From the NCBI GenBank assembly GCA_028343845.1, contig JAOLZO010000021.1, forward strand, positions 1 through 42,740: a stretch of DNA of 42,740 nt, read 5' to 3'. Under the pieces are notes generated by a model. It did not search any database, was not told the DNA's origin, and saw only the letters and a list, made by a program, of their open reading frames with translations. Both the position numbers and the translations under genes were made by a program. Shown piece by piece: positions 32,843-41,798 of the stretch (positions are counted from its first letter, which is position 1; each line of letters begins with the position of its first letter). The stretch comes from Verrucomicrobiota bacterium (GTDB taxonomy: Bacteria > Verrucomicrobiota > Verrucomicrobiia > Opitutales > Seribacteraceae).

Positions 32843-33972
32843 GCTATCTGCAATTCGGGGAGGATTTGTTTGGTCCACTAAGACTTTTTCAATTTATCTC
32901 CGTTCGTGCGATTTTTGCAGGTGTAACCGCTCTTTTTCTTGGTTTTCTTTTTGGGCCGCTGATCATCAGAGCCCTTCAGTCATTTGGAGCCAGGCAAGCG
33001 TTTCGGGAAAAGGAAGAGGTCGGGAAGCTTGCTGAACTTCACGAAGGAAAGGCAAAGACTCCGACCATGGGAGGGCTTTTGATTTTTGGTTCAGTTTTCC
33101 TGTCCACTTTGCTTTGGGCGGAACCAAACGTTTATGTTGTGACCGCAATGGTTACCTATCTGCTTCTCACTGTAGTTGGATTTGCCGACGATTACCTTAA
33201 GATTTCGAAAAGGAACAGTAAGGGTTTGCCGGGGAAATTCAAGTTGTTGGGGCAATTAATTACAGCTTTGGTAGCATTGTATTTCTTGCTTGGCCCGTTG
33301 GGGGAATTCCTGACTGGCGTTCACGGGAAAGCAGTCGGTAGCGCCTCGGAAATGACGGAGCTTTGGGTTCCCTTTTACAAGGAGGTTCTGGTTCAGAGCA
33401 TGAATGTTATTTTGGTCTTTTTCTTGTTTCTGGTAACTCTATGCGGATCCAGCAATGCGATAAACCTGACCGATGGCTTGGATGGGCTGGCAATCGGTTG
33501 CACGGTTACGGTGGCCCTGACTTACGGGGTAATGGCTTATGCCTCAGGAAATTCGATTATCGCAGATTACCTACGGGTGAGTTGGGTTCCCGGTACTGGG
33601 GAATTAGCGGTTGTGTGTTCTGCATTGGTGGGAGGCAGTCTTGCCTTCTTGTGGTATAACGCTCATCCGGCTGAGGTATTCATGGGGGACACTGGTTCTT
33701 TAGCCATAGGTGGTTTGGTCGGAATCATAGCACTGATGGTTCACCAACCTATTACCTTAATTCTTGTGGGCGGTATTTTCGTGATGGAAGCAGGTTCGGT
33801 TATTTTGCAGGTAGCGTCGTTCAAGACACGGGGCAAAAGAATTTTCAGGATGTCTCCTATTCACCACCATTTCGAGCTCAAGGGATGGAAGGAAACGAAG
33901 GTAGTGATCAGGTTTTGGATCCTATCCTTGATTTTCGCAATCTTCGGCTTGGCGACCTTGAAACTAAGGTAG
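32836..33972 (+). CDS. mraY: phospho-MurNAc-pentapeptide translocase
   Basis: Makes lipid I at the inner membrane from UDP-MurNAc-pentapeptide and undecaprenyl phosphate. The 378-residue polytopic protein has TPTMGG, FADDYLK with the catalytic Asp pair, NAINLTDGLDGLA, HPAEVFMGDTGSLAIGG and SPIHHHFELKGWKE. All signature motifs are intact, with about ten TM helices. ATG 32836 overlaps the murF end; murD begins two bases after its stop. Confidence 0.97.
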   Translation: MLSYLQFGEDLFGPLRLFQFISVRAIFAGVTALFLGFLFGPLIIRALQSFGARQAFREKEEVGKLAELHEGKAKTPTMGGLLIFGSVFLSTLLWAEPNVYVVTAMVTYLLLTVVGFADDYLKISKRNSKGLPGKFKLLGQLITALVALYFLLGPLGEFLTGVHGKAVGSASEMTELWVPFYKEVLVQSMNVILVFFLFLVTLCGSSNAINLTDGLDGLAIGCTVTVALTYGVMAYASGNSIIADYLRVSWVPGTGELAVVCSALVGGSLAFLWYNAHPAEVFMGDTGSLAIGGLVGIIALMVHQPITLILVGGIFVMEAGSVILQVASFKTRGKRIFRMSPIHHHFELKGWKETKVVIRFWILSLIFAIFGLATLKLR

Positions 33973-33973
33973 A

Positions 33974-35269
33974 ATGAGGAACGATTTTCAAGATTGGGAA
34001 AAATTGCGACGGAAGCCCGTCGCAGTATTAGGCGCGGGTGTTAGCGGTCGCGGGGTTGGTGCCCTGCTAGACCGACTTGAGTGGAAATACGAAATGTACG
34101 ACGAGCTAGGCCGCGACTTCGGTTATACCGAAGCGCGGGCATGCTCGCTCGTCGTTTTTAGTCCGGGTTTTACGATATCTCATCCTTGGCTTGAGTTGGC
34201 GAGGGAGAATGATATTCCCGTAATGGGTGAAACGGATTTCGGGGCGTGTTTTTTAGACAATCCAGTCATTGCCATTACTGGAACGAATGGTAAAACGACT
34301 TTGGCAACTATGCTTACGCATGCATGGAAGGCATTGGGCAATTCGGCAGTAGCAGCGGGGAACGTCGGAGTGCCGATTTGCAAATTATTGGCGGACGGAT
34401 TGAACCGGGATGCCGTTGTTTTTCTTGAAGTGAGCTCTTTTCAGGCCCAAGCGATGGAGAACCTTAGACCCGATAACGTGTTGTGGACGAATTTCGAAGC
34501 AGACCATCTCGACCACCACAAGGATGAGAAGGAATATTTTCTAGCGAAGGCTAACCTTGTCGAGAAGGTGGGGAAGGGGTGCGTGATTGTGGGAAGAAGC
34601 GTATCGGAAAAGGCTCGGGAATTTGATTATGATTTGCCGTTGAAGACGGAGGTTGTTGAACGGAATGGAGAATGCTCCATAAATTTGCCCGAAGACCACT
34701 TTCTGACATCATTTCCTCAATTGGAAAACCTTTCGATAGCGAGAGGGTTCGCGAATTCACAGGGTATTGCCGAAAAGGATTTCGATCAGGCAATAGTGGA
34801 TTATAGGCCCGAACCTCATCGTTTGCAGAAAGTTGCTACGATCGGAGATGCAACTTTTTGGAATGATTCGAAGGCAACGAATGCAGGTGCTGCTGTAGCG
34901 GCTTGTAGAAATTTTTCGGGAAATATTTTTTGGATCGGAGGAGGCAAGTCCAAAGGTGAAGATTCTGCTAGCTTTTGTCTGCGTCTTAAGCCTTTGATCA
35001 AGAAGGCATTCTTAATAGGAGAGATGGGGAATGCTCTAGGTGAAGACCTGAGAGCGCATGGGGTTTTGGCAACTCTTTGCAACTCTTTGAAGGAAGCCGT
35101 TAACAGTGCATATGAAGAAGTTAACGAAAGAACCAATGTACTTTTTAGTCCTGGTTTTGCCAGCTTTGATTGCTTTTCAAATTACGTCGAGAGAGGGAAG
35201 TCGTTCATGGAATCCGTTTTCGATTTGAAGAAACTCGTTTCTGGCTCTACTCAAGAATGCATTAACTGA
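33974..35269 (+). CDS. murD: UDP-MurNAc-L-alanine:D-glutamate ligase
   Basis: Adds D-Glu to UDP-MurNAc-L-Ala; 431 residues. The N-terminal Rossmann region (VAVLGAGVSGRG) is followed by the ATP loop AITGTNGKTTLATML, EVSSFQAQAME, NFEADHLDHHKDEKEY and WNDSKATNAGAAVAA, all typical of MurD. The C-terminal domain has FWIGGGKSKGED and LFSPGFASFDCFSNYVERG. A LysM gene follows 25 bases downstream. Confidence 0.96.
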   Translation: MRNDFQDWEKLRRKPVAVLGAGVSGRGVGALLDRLEWKYEMYDELGRDFGYTEARACSLVVFSPGFTISHPWLELARENDIPVMGETDFGACFLDNPVIAITGTNGKTTLATMLTHAWKALGNSAVAAGNVGVPICKLLADGLNRDAVVFLEVSSFQAQAMENLRPDNVLWTNFEADHLDHHKDEKEYFLAKANLVEKVGKGCVIVGRSVSEKAREFDYDLPLKTEVVERNGECSINLPEDHFLTSFPQLENLSIARGFANSQGIAEKDFDQAIVDYRPEPHRLQKVATIGDATFWNDSKATNAGAAVAACRNFSGNIFWIGGGKSKGEDSASFCLRLKPLIKKAFLIGEMGNALGEDLRAHGVLATLCNSLKEAVNSAYEEVNERTNVLFSPGFASFDCFSNYVERGKSFMESVFDLKKLVSGSTQECIN

Positions 35270-35294
35270 TCGTACTCAAGCAAGGAATAAAAAC

Positions 35295-36305
35295 ATGAAA
35301 CTAACCAAGATATTCGGCATCGTTCTATCCCTCCACGTAGTAGTGATTCTGCTCGTAATGTTCCAACCAGGTTGTCAGACAACTGATAAAAAACAACAGC
35401 CGGTCACGAATCAACCCACAGGAACGCAGGATCCGCCATCGGGGAAACCTGCTTTCAATCAAGGAGTCGAAGATTCCTCTCCGTCCACAGCTCCGGATCA
35501 AGGTCAGGTATCGAGCCCGGGACTTGCCGAACCAACTCGGCCTGACCTAGAGGGTATAATCGTTCCCGGACTGACACCCGTTCCCGAGGATCCTTCTCCG
35601 GGTGGAGACTTGAACCTTACGCCGACAGACGTCAGTGTTTACAAGGTTCGTCGTGGAGATACTCTTTGGGCGATTGCTGAAAAGAACGGTGTTTCGCTTG
35701 GCGTTTTGCTGAAGGCTAACCAAAGTTTGGATAAGAATTCAAGGCTAGCCATAGGACAGGAAATACTTCTTCCGGTTGACGGAGGTTCTGGCACTGAAGC
35801 TCCGGTTGAGGTGGTTGTTCCGCAAACCGATGGACAAGCTGGTTCCTACGTTGTCAAATCAGGAGACAGCCTGACCAAGATAGCTCAAGTCAATGGGGTT
35901 TCCCTCAGTTCTCTTCTTCAGGCCAACGGCTTGAGCAAAAGTTCGATTATTCGGCCTGGGCAAAATCTGATTATTCCTGAAGGCGGGGCTTCCCCTGCCG
36001 TTTCGGCTCCCTCGATCGTAGTTCCTTCCGGCGCTCTGACGCATACGGTAAAAAAGGGAGAAAACCTTACTCGAATCGCCGCCATTTATGGTACTACCGT
36101 CAAAAGGGTCATGGAATTGAATGGTCTTTCCGATCCGGGGAAAATTCAGATCGGGCAAAACTTAATCGTATCTGATTCAGGCTCAACCACCCCCTCACCA
36201 AGCGATCCGGAGGTGATCGTTCCTGATGATCCGGATTCCAGTCTGCAGGACTTCTTCGAGGGTAAGGTCGACAAGGACAGACCGGTAATCGACATAAAGG
36301 AATAA
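35295..36305 (+). CDS. LysM-domain lipoprotein-like envelope protein inside the dcw cluster
   Basis: A 336-residue protein with three LysM repeats: YKVRRGDTLWAIAEKNGVS (about 115-158), YVVKSGDSLTKIAQVNGVS (about 184-227) and HTVKKGENLTRIAAIYGTT (about 250-293). LysM modules bind N-acetylglucosamine chains of peptidoglycan. The N-terminus has a hydrophobic helix ending FQPGC, a poor lipobox, then a long Pro/Thr/Gln-rich spacer. No catalytic domain is seen. An AAGGA lies about nine bases before the ATG, one of the few Shine-Dalgarno-like sites here. It sits between murD and ftsW, so a role in septal wall binding is likely but inferred. Confidence 0.88.
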   Translation: MKLTKIFGIVLSLHVVVILLVMFQPGCQTTDKKQQPVTNQPTGTQDPPSGKPAFNQGVEDSSPSTAPDQGQVSSPGLAEPTRPDLEGIIVPGLTPVPEDPSPGGDLNLTPTDVSVYKVRRGDTLWAIAEKNGVSLGVLLKANQSLDKNSRLAIGQEILLPVDGGSGTEAPVEVVVPQTDGQAGSYVVKSGDSLTKIAQVNGVSLSSLLQANGLSKSSIIRPGQNLIIPEGGASPAVSAPSIVVPSGALTHTVKKGENLTRIAAIYGTTVKRVMELNGLSDPGKIQIGQNLIVSDSGSTTPSPSDPEVIVPDDPDSSLQDFFEGKVDKDRPVIDIKE

Positions 36306-36353
36306 CAGATCTTTAGGAAAGAAAATGAATAACGCGGGTGTGGACACAAAAGG

Positions 36354-37499
36354 GTGGCGGAGGCAACGATAGAGCGAGCAGTAGCGAAACCGGGCAACTT
36401 GATAACGATCTACCTGATCGCAGTTGCCTTGGGCCTTACGACCTTGGGTCTGGTCATGCTTTTTAGCGCAGGTGTTGCCGAACGTTTTACTGGTCCGCAC
36501 GGTCTGCTGGTCAAGCAAATCATTTGGTTGGCTTTGTCTTTCCTGCTTGGCTTATACGTGGCCTTCATGAATTTGGATTGGCTAAGGAAGCATACCTGGT
36601 GGATTTTCGGCCTTTGCGCGCTCGCTCTTTTCCTTACTTTGATCCCTGGAATCGGGATCAAGGTAAATGGTGCCCAAAGATGGATTGGTATTGGTCCTTT
36701 GCGCGTTCAGCCTTCCGAATTTGCCAAAATCGGACTGGTTTTCGGACTAGCTGCCTATTTCTCTTCAAGACAGCGTGAAATCAAAACCTTGCTTCATGGT
36801 TTTTTTATCCCTTCCGTTCTTGTTGGATTGATCTGCGGACTGATTATTCTTCAGCCCGATTTCGGGACCTGCTTTCTCTGTGGCGCCGTGGCTGCAAGCA
36901 TGATGTTCATGGCGGGTACTAGCCTGCGTTGGTTACTTCCCTTAGCGGGGTTGGCCATTTTCGTCTTTTCCCTGCTGATCTATTTTGACCCTCATCGAAT
37001 TCGCCGGGTGACTTCGTTTCTCGACGTCGAGGCCAATGCCCATGACAGCGGCTATCAACTTTGGCAAGGAATGCTGGCTTTTGGGGTTGGCGGAGTGAAT
37101 GGAGTGGGCTTGGGCATGGGACGTCAGCAAATGCACTTTTTACCCGAGGCTCACACGGATTTCATTTTTCCCGTAATAGGGGAAGAACTGGGCTTGGTTT
37201 GCACCTTGGGAATCGTGGCCTGCTTCCTCCTGATGTTTGTTTGGGTCTCATGGCGTTTGCGTCAGACTCCGAAGCTTTACGAGTATCTGCTGGTCATGGG
37301 CGCTCTCCTGTTTGTCTGCCTCCAGGCAATTATAAACATGGGCGTGGTAACTGGCTCAATGCCCACTAAAGGCATGTCCTTGCCTTTCATTAGTTATGGA
37401 GGGTCCAACTTAATGGTTACTTTTGTTTTTGTCGGACTGATGATTAACGTTTTCCGACGGTTGGATAATCCGAAATCCTTAAAACCACGAGTACTATGA
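36354..37499 (+). CDS. ftsW: FtsW, septal peptidoglycan glycosyltransferase (SEDS family)
   Basis: SEDS-family polymerase that builds septal glycan strands with FtsI; 381 residues with about ten TM helices. Motifs: VNGAQRWIGIGPLRVQPSEFAK, LQPDFGT, LPEAHTDFIFPVIGEELG, and PFISYGGSNL near the C-terminus. The frame opens at GTG 36354 after a stop at 36330. An ATG at 36325 with AGGAAAG upstream reads MNNAGVDTKG in another frame and would join if the GGG at 36352-36354 had four Gs, so the true start may be there. Its stop overlaps the murG ATG (ATGA). Confidence 0.93.
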   Translation: MAEATIERAVAKPGNLITIYLIAVALGLTTLGLVMLFSAGVAERFTGPHGLLVKQIIWLALSFLLGLYVAFMNLDWLRKHTWWIFGLCALALFLTLIPGIGIKVNGAQRWIGIGPLRVQPSEFAKIGLVFGLAAYFSSRQREIKTLLHGFFIPSVLVGLICGLIILQPDFGTCFLCGAVAASMMFMAGTSLRWLLPLAGLAIFVFSLLIYFDPHRIRRVTSFLDVEANAHDSGYQLWQGMLAFGVGGVNGVGLGMGRQQMHFLPEAHTDFIFPVIGEELGLVCTLGIVACFLLMFVWVSWRLRQTPKLYEYLLVMGALLFVCLQAIINMGVVTGSMPTKGMSLPFISYGGSNLMVTFVFVGLMINVFRRLDNPKSLKPRVL

Positions 37500-38633
37500 G
37501 GAACGTCGTTATTGCATGCGGAGGAACGGGGGCATCTTACGCCAGGCATTGCCCTTGCCCAAAGCCTGGAGGAAAAAGGCTGTCCGTCCTGGCTTTTCAT
37601 CAGTCAAAAAGGGGTTGATTCGAGGCTGTCGAGCAAATACCCGAACTTATCTTTCGTTCCTCTTCCCGGAGCTCCTCTGATCAAGTCCCCCGCCGGATTG
37701 GCCCGTTTTTGCCATGGGTTTGCCTTTTCATTTCTGCGCTCTTATCGCTTTTACAAGAAAGTTGGCGCGGACGCTCTTGTTGGCTTTGGCGGTTTCTCTT
37801 CCTTCGGTCCGGCAATGGCTGCCCGTGCTCGTGGCATGCCTGTATTTATTCATGAAGCCAACCGGGCGGTGGGAAAGGCCGTCCGTTTTTTGGCCAAGCG
37901 TTCGACTCGTCTTTATCTTCCCGAGGGGATGCAATTGGAGGGAATCTCGCCAGAAATCATCCGTAATTTCGGATATCCTTTGCGCCATGATTTTCGACGA
38001 ATTCCAAGAGAGCGCGCCCGTAAGCAACTTGGGATCGGTTTGGCTGATCGCTTGCTAGTTGTTTTAGGGGGAAGCCAAGGAGCGATATCTTTGAACCGTT
38101 GGGTGAAGGGTAACATCGAGTCCCTCGCAAAGGAGGGTCTCTCGGTTTATTGTCTTACTGGAATGAACAATGAAAGTTCGGGAGTCATTCAGATGGAAGG
38201 ACCCAACGGGCAAAAGGTAACCAGTCGCTTCGTATCCTTTACAGATGAGATGAACGTCGTTCTCTCCGCCGCTGATCTCGTTCTTTCCAGAGCTGGCGCG
38301 GGTGCAATTTCTGAGATCGTCCGCTGTCGAGTGCCCTCCATATTGGTTCCTTATCCTTATGCCGCGGATAACCACCAATACTTGAACGCAAGTTACCTTG
38401 AGAGAAAAGGCGGTGGGATCATTTGCCTGGAGGATAAAATGGAAGAAGTACTCCTGGACGAGGTTCGCGAAGTTATGTTCAACGAGGAGTTTCGCGCGAT
38501 ATTGAGAAAAAACCTCTTTGCCATGGATGAGGGAGACGTCTCTGCCGGTCTCGCCGATGACCTTATGCAATGTCTCAAGGAGAACCGGCTGGACGATTCT
38601 TTGCAGGGTGGGGTCCTGAGGATGGTGGGATGA
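37496..38633 (+). CDS. murG: MurG, UDP-GlcNAc:lipid I transferase (frame broken near the start)
   Basis: Makes lipid II at the inner face of the inner membrane. The ATG at 37496 (overlapping the ftsW stop) reads MRNVVIACGGTG and then runs out of frame at a five-G run (37528-37532). The downstream frame gives GHLTPGIALAQSLEEKG, so the two halves join into the conserved GGTGGH glycine-rich loop if two bases are added. The rest is intact: FGGFSSFGPAMAARARG, HEANRAVGKA, GGSQGAISLN, RAGAGAISEIVRCRVPSILVPYPYAADNHQ. About 379 residues when corrected. MurG is essential, so I suspect a sequencing or assembly error. The murC/B ATG overlaps the stop by 4 bases. Confidence 0.9.
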
Positions 38634-40840
38634 GAAAGCCAAAGAGAGTGCTTCTCCTTGGCGCCGGCGGAATGGGCATGGCTCCTTTGGCTCTTTACCT
38701 TCAGGGCGCGGGGATTCAAGTCGAGGCTTACGACGACCGGTTTTCCGAGCCAATGCGTTCACAGTTGATTGCCGAGGGTATCGAGGTGCTTGGCGAACCG
38801 ATTCCCACGAGTAATCCGGATTGCGTTATTCGTTCGAGCGCCATCCCGGAGGAGGACCCGAAAGTTCTTTCTTGGTCAAAAAAAGGAGTTTCCGTTTACC
38901 GCAGAGGGGATTTTCTCGCAAAGTTTACCTCCCGCAGGAAGCTGTTGGCAGTGGTTGGAAGTCACGGAAAGACTACTACTACGGGAATGCTCGTATGGGC
39001 GCTTGATCAAGTGGGTTTTCCCTGTTCCTACCTTGTCGGTGGATCCTTTCAGGATGGTTCTCTTTTGCCTGGCAAATTCAGAAGGAATTCCTGGGTGGTC
39101 CTCGAGGTGGATGAGAGTGACGGAACGATCGAAGGCTTTTCCCCGCAGATTACCTTGGCCTTGAATTGCGATTGGGATCACGTGGACCGCTACGAATCAA
39201 CCGAGAAGCTGGCGAATGCCTTTCGGGCTCTTTTCGCGCGGACGAAGGATACACTTGTGATTCCGAATGGTAGCGAAGCGGATGAGTGGACGAGCAGGGA
39301 CAGTTTGTCATGCGAATTTCTTACCTTCGACCCAATAAACGATCCAGCTGGCTATCAGGAGACCAACAGCAGGGCCGTGATTGCCGCCGGAAAAGCTATG
39401 GGGGTTGATTTGTCAGGTGTCGACTTCACCCTTTTCCCAGGAATGAATCGCAGGCAATCGATCCTGCACCAGACTTCGAAACGGTGTGTCGTTGAGGACT
39501 ACGCGCATCACCCAACCGAGATACGGGCCTTTCTCAGTCAGCGAAGAATTCTACTTTCCGACCATTCCCTGCAAGTGATCTTCCAGCCACATCGTTTTTC
39601 CCGGACTCAGGCCTTGGCCAAGCGATTTGCCGAGGAATTGTCCCAAGCCGACGACCTGCATCTGATGCCCACCTATGGCGCCTTCGAAGACTTCGACCCA
39701 GCCGGTTCTGCCGATGCCCTTTTGGGGTATTTGCCACCCAGGTTGCGGGATCGGACGCGCATATTCTCGGATTTTTCGGAGTTGCGGGCCGCCATTGGCC
39801 CGGAACCTTCTGTAAAAGCGAAGGATCAAGTCCTTTTTGTCGGAGCAGGAAATCTCGAGCGTTGGGCCCATGCCTTTGCCGCTTGGGAAAAGTCTGGAGG
39901 AGAAAAGCATCAGGCCTTTTCCAGTTACCTGGCTCCACGTCTGTCTTCCTCCACGGTCTTGCTTGCGGACGAACCTCTTGCATCAAAGACTACGATGGGT
40001 GTGGGCGGCTCATCCCGATGGTATGCCGAGCCCGCGAATTCGGAAGATCTCAGATCAATCGTTGAGGCATGCAATCTGTTCGGAGTTCAGCGAGCCATGA
40101 TTGGTAGGGGTTCGAACCTTATTATTCCAGACGAAGGGTTTGGCGGATTGGTCATTCGGTTGAAAGGTGCGTTTTGGCGGGAGATAAGTCCTCGAACCGA
40201 GGACTCATTGGTCGTCGGGGCGGGAGCTTTGCTAAATGAGGTCTGCCGGTCCGCTTGCAAGCTGGGACTTAAGGGGTTTGAATTTCTAGAGGGTATTCCT
40301 GGTACCTTGGGCGGAGCTTTGAGAATGAATGCCGGAGCAATGGGTTGGGAAACTTTTGATTTGGTAGAATGGGTATCCTTTCTTTTGCCAGACGGAAGCG
40401 TCCGGCAAATTCCCGGGACCGATCTGAACGTCGGGTATCGTTACTGCAAGGAAGCCTTTGAGGGAATTGCGCTTAGGGCAAAGCTTCGGGCGGAAGGTCG
40501 TTCAGATCATCGGGCCATCCGCAAGGCAATCGACAAGCTGGCCAAAAAGAGACGGTCCAGTCAGCCGAGAAAAGCAAGCTCAGGCTGTATCTTTAGAAAC
40601 CCGGACGAAGCTTCCGCCGGTTTGCTCATTGACCAAGTAGGGCTCAAGGGCGAGCGTGAGGGTGGGGCGGTCGTTTCCGGAAAACATGCGAATTTTATCA
40701 TTAACGAAGGAGACGCTTCGGCAGAGGAAGTCATTGCGTTAATCAAGCGAGTGCGTGAACGGGTAAGGGAGACAAACGGACTGTTGCTTGAACCTGAGGT
40801 TACCCTAATGGGGAAATCGTGGAACGAATATTTATCCTGA
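38630..40840 (+). CDS. murC/murB: MurC-MurB fusion (UDP-MurNAc:L-Ala ligase and enolpyruvyl reductase)
   Basis: A 736-residue fusion of two consecutive pathway enzymes. Residues 1 to about 430 are MurC: GAGGMGMAPLALYL, the ATP loop VVGSHGKTTTTGML (108-121), EVDESDGTIEGFSP, NCDWDHVDRY and EDYAHHPTEI. From about residue 445 it is MurB: KTTMGVGGSSRWYAEP, IGRGSNLIIPDEGFGGLV, EFLEGIPGTLGGALRMNAGAMG, GYRYC and SSGCIFRNP. The reductase proton donor, usually Ser, is C653; a Cys at this site is found in some families. MurB makes UDP-MurNAc, which MurC then uses, so the fusion joins consecutive steps. ATG 38630 overlaps the murG stop. Confidence 0.95.
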   Translation: MRKPKRVLLLGAGGMGMAPLALYLQGAGIQVEAYDDRFSEPMRSQLIAEGIEVLGEPIPTSNPDCVIRSSAIPEEDPKVLSWSKKGVSVYRRGDFLAKFTSRRKLLAVVGSHGKTTTTGMLVWALDQVGFPCSYLVGGSFQDGSLLPGKFRRNSWVVLEVDESDGTIEGFSPQITLALNCDWDHVDRYESTEKLANAFRALFARTKDTLVIPNGSEADEWTSRDSLSCEFLTFDPINDPAGYQETNSRAVIAAGKAMGVDLSGVDFTLFPGMNRRQSILHQTSKRCVVEDYAHHPTEIRAFLSQRRILLSDHSLQVIFQPHRFSRTQALAKRFAEELSQADDLHLMPTYGAFEDFDPAGSADALLGYLPPRLRDRTRIFSDFSELRAAIGPEPSVKAKDQVLFVGAGNLERWAHAFAAWEKSGGEKHQAFSSYLAPRLSSSTVLLADEPLASKTTMGVGGSSRWYAEPANSEDLRSIVEACNLFGVQRAMIGRGSNLIIPDEGFGGLVIRLKGAFWREISPRTEDSLVVGAGALLNEVCRSACKLGLKGFEFLEGIPGTLGGALRMNAGAMGWETFDLVEWVSFLLPDGSVRQIPGTDLNVGYRYCKEAFEGIALRAKLRAEGRSDHRAIRKAIDKLAKKRRSSQPRKASSGCIFRNPDEASAGLLIDQVGLKGEREGGAVVSGKHANFIINEGDASAEEVIALIKRVRERVRETNGLLLEPEVTLMGKSWNEYLS

Positions 40841-40852
40841 ATTAAGAAACGA

Positions 40853-41788
40853 ATGAAAACTGATCCAAGCATAACGGTATTTGCAGGAGGGATAGGTCCT
40901 GAACGGGAAATCTCGCTTTCCACAGGCAGGGCTTTGACCGAAGCCCTCCGGAAGAGCTTCGAAGCCCAAATGATCGATGTGACCGAACCCGTTCTGCCTG
41001 ACGGGCTTGATCCTGAGAACACAATTATTTTTCCAGCCATCCACGGAACTTTTGGTGAAGATGGAACACTTCAGACCATGCTTGAGCAAGGTGGGTTTAC
41101 CTATGCCGGAAGTGGATCTGATTCCAGCAGGCTTTGCATGGATAAGCATCTTTCCAAGGAAGTTGTCCGGGATGCCGGGGTTCGGGTTGCTCGTGACTTG
41201 GTGTTCATAGATCCGAAGGAGGTTGAAGTGGATCGGGTCTTGTCTGAATTGGGTCCTGATCTCGTTCTTAAGCCCACCGATCAAGGGAGCAGTGTCGCGC
41301 TCTATGTGATAAACGGGAAGGATGAGTTTACGGATGCGCTATCCGAAATCGGGGAAGGCAATTGGATGGTCGAGCGTCGAGTTTTTGGCCGGGAAGTCAC
41401 GATTGGGATTTTGGGGGATACTCCCTTGGGCGTAGTGGAGGTTATTCCCACGGGTGGAGTGTATGATTACGAGAGAAAATATTCGGCAGGTTCGACCGAG
41501 TATCGATACCCTGCGGTCTTATCCTGCGAAATTAACAACGAACTCAAGGAATTTGCCACTACAGCCTTTTCATCTTGTGGTTGCAGGGATTTTGGGCGAG
41601 TGGACTTCATTGTATCCGAGGACGGGCAATCGCATTTCCTCGAAATCAATACCTTGCCCGGTTTGACCCCCACCAGCCTTCTTCCCAAGAGCGCGTCTTG
41701 CTCAGGGTATGACTTTGACAAATTAACCGTTCATCTGGCCGAACCTGCGCTCGAGCGATTTGCTCGCGGTTCACTTCTCTCCGCCTGA
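40853..41788 (+). CDS. ddl: D-alanine--D-alanine ligase
   Basis: Makes the D-Ala-D-Ala dipeptide used by MurF; 311 residues. ATP-grasp motifs: GGIGPEREISLSTGRAL, HGTFGEDGTLQTMLEQ, YAGSGSDSSRLCMDK, VLKPTDQGSSVALY, and the C-terminal FLEINTLPGLTPTSLLPKSA with the metal-binding Glu/Asn pair. It lies 12 bases after murC/B, and ftsQ begins 10 bases after its stop. Confidence 0.95.
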   Translation: MKTDPSITVFAGGIGPEREISLSTGRALTEALRKSFEAQMIDVTEPVLPDGLDPENTIIFPAIHGTFGEDGTLQTMLEQGGFTYAGSGSDSSRLCMDKHLSKEVVRDAGVRVARDLVFIDPKEVEVDRVLSELGPDLVLKPTDQGSSVALYVINGKDEFTDALSEIGEGNWMVERRVFGREVTIGILGDTPLGVVEVIPTGGVYDYERKYSAGSTEYRYPAVLSCEINNELKEFATTAFSSCGCRDFGRVDFIVSEDGQSHFLEINTLPGLTPTSLLPKSASCSGYDFDKLTVHLAEPALERFARGSLLSA

Positions 41789-41798
41789 TTCCGTTGTC

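Noticed and set aside
37394-37600. Short antisense frames across conserved genes such as ftsW/murG
   Set aside because: They are shadows of well-supported genes with no motif of their own.
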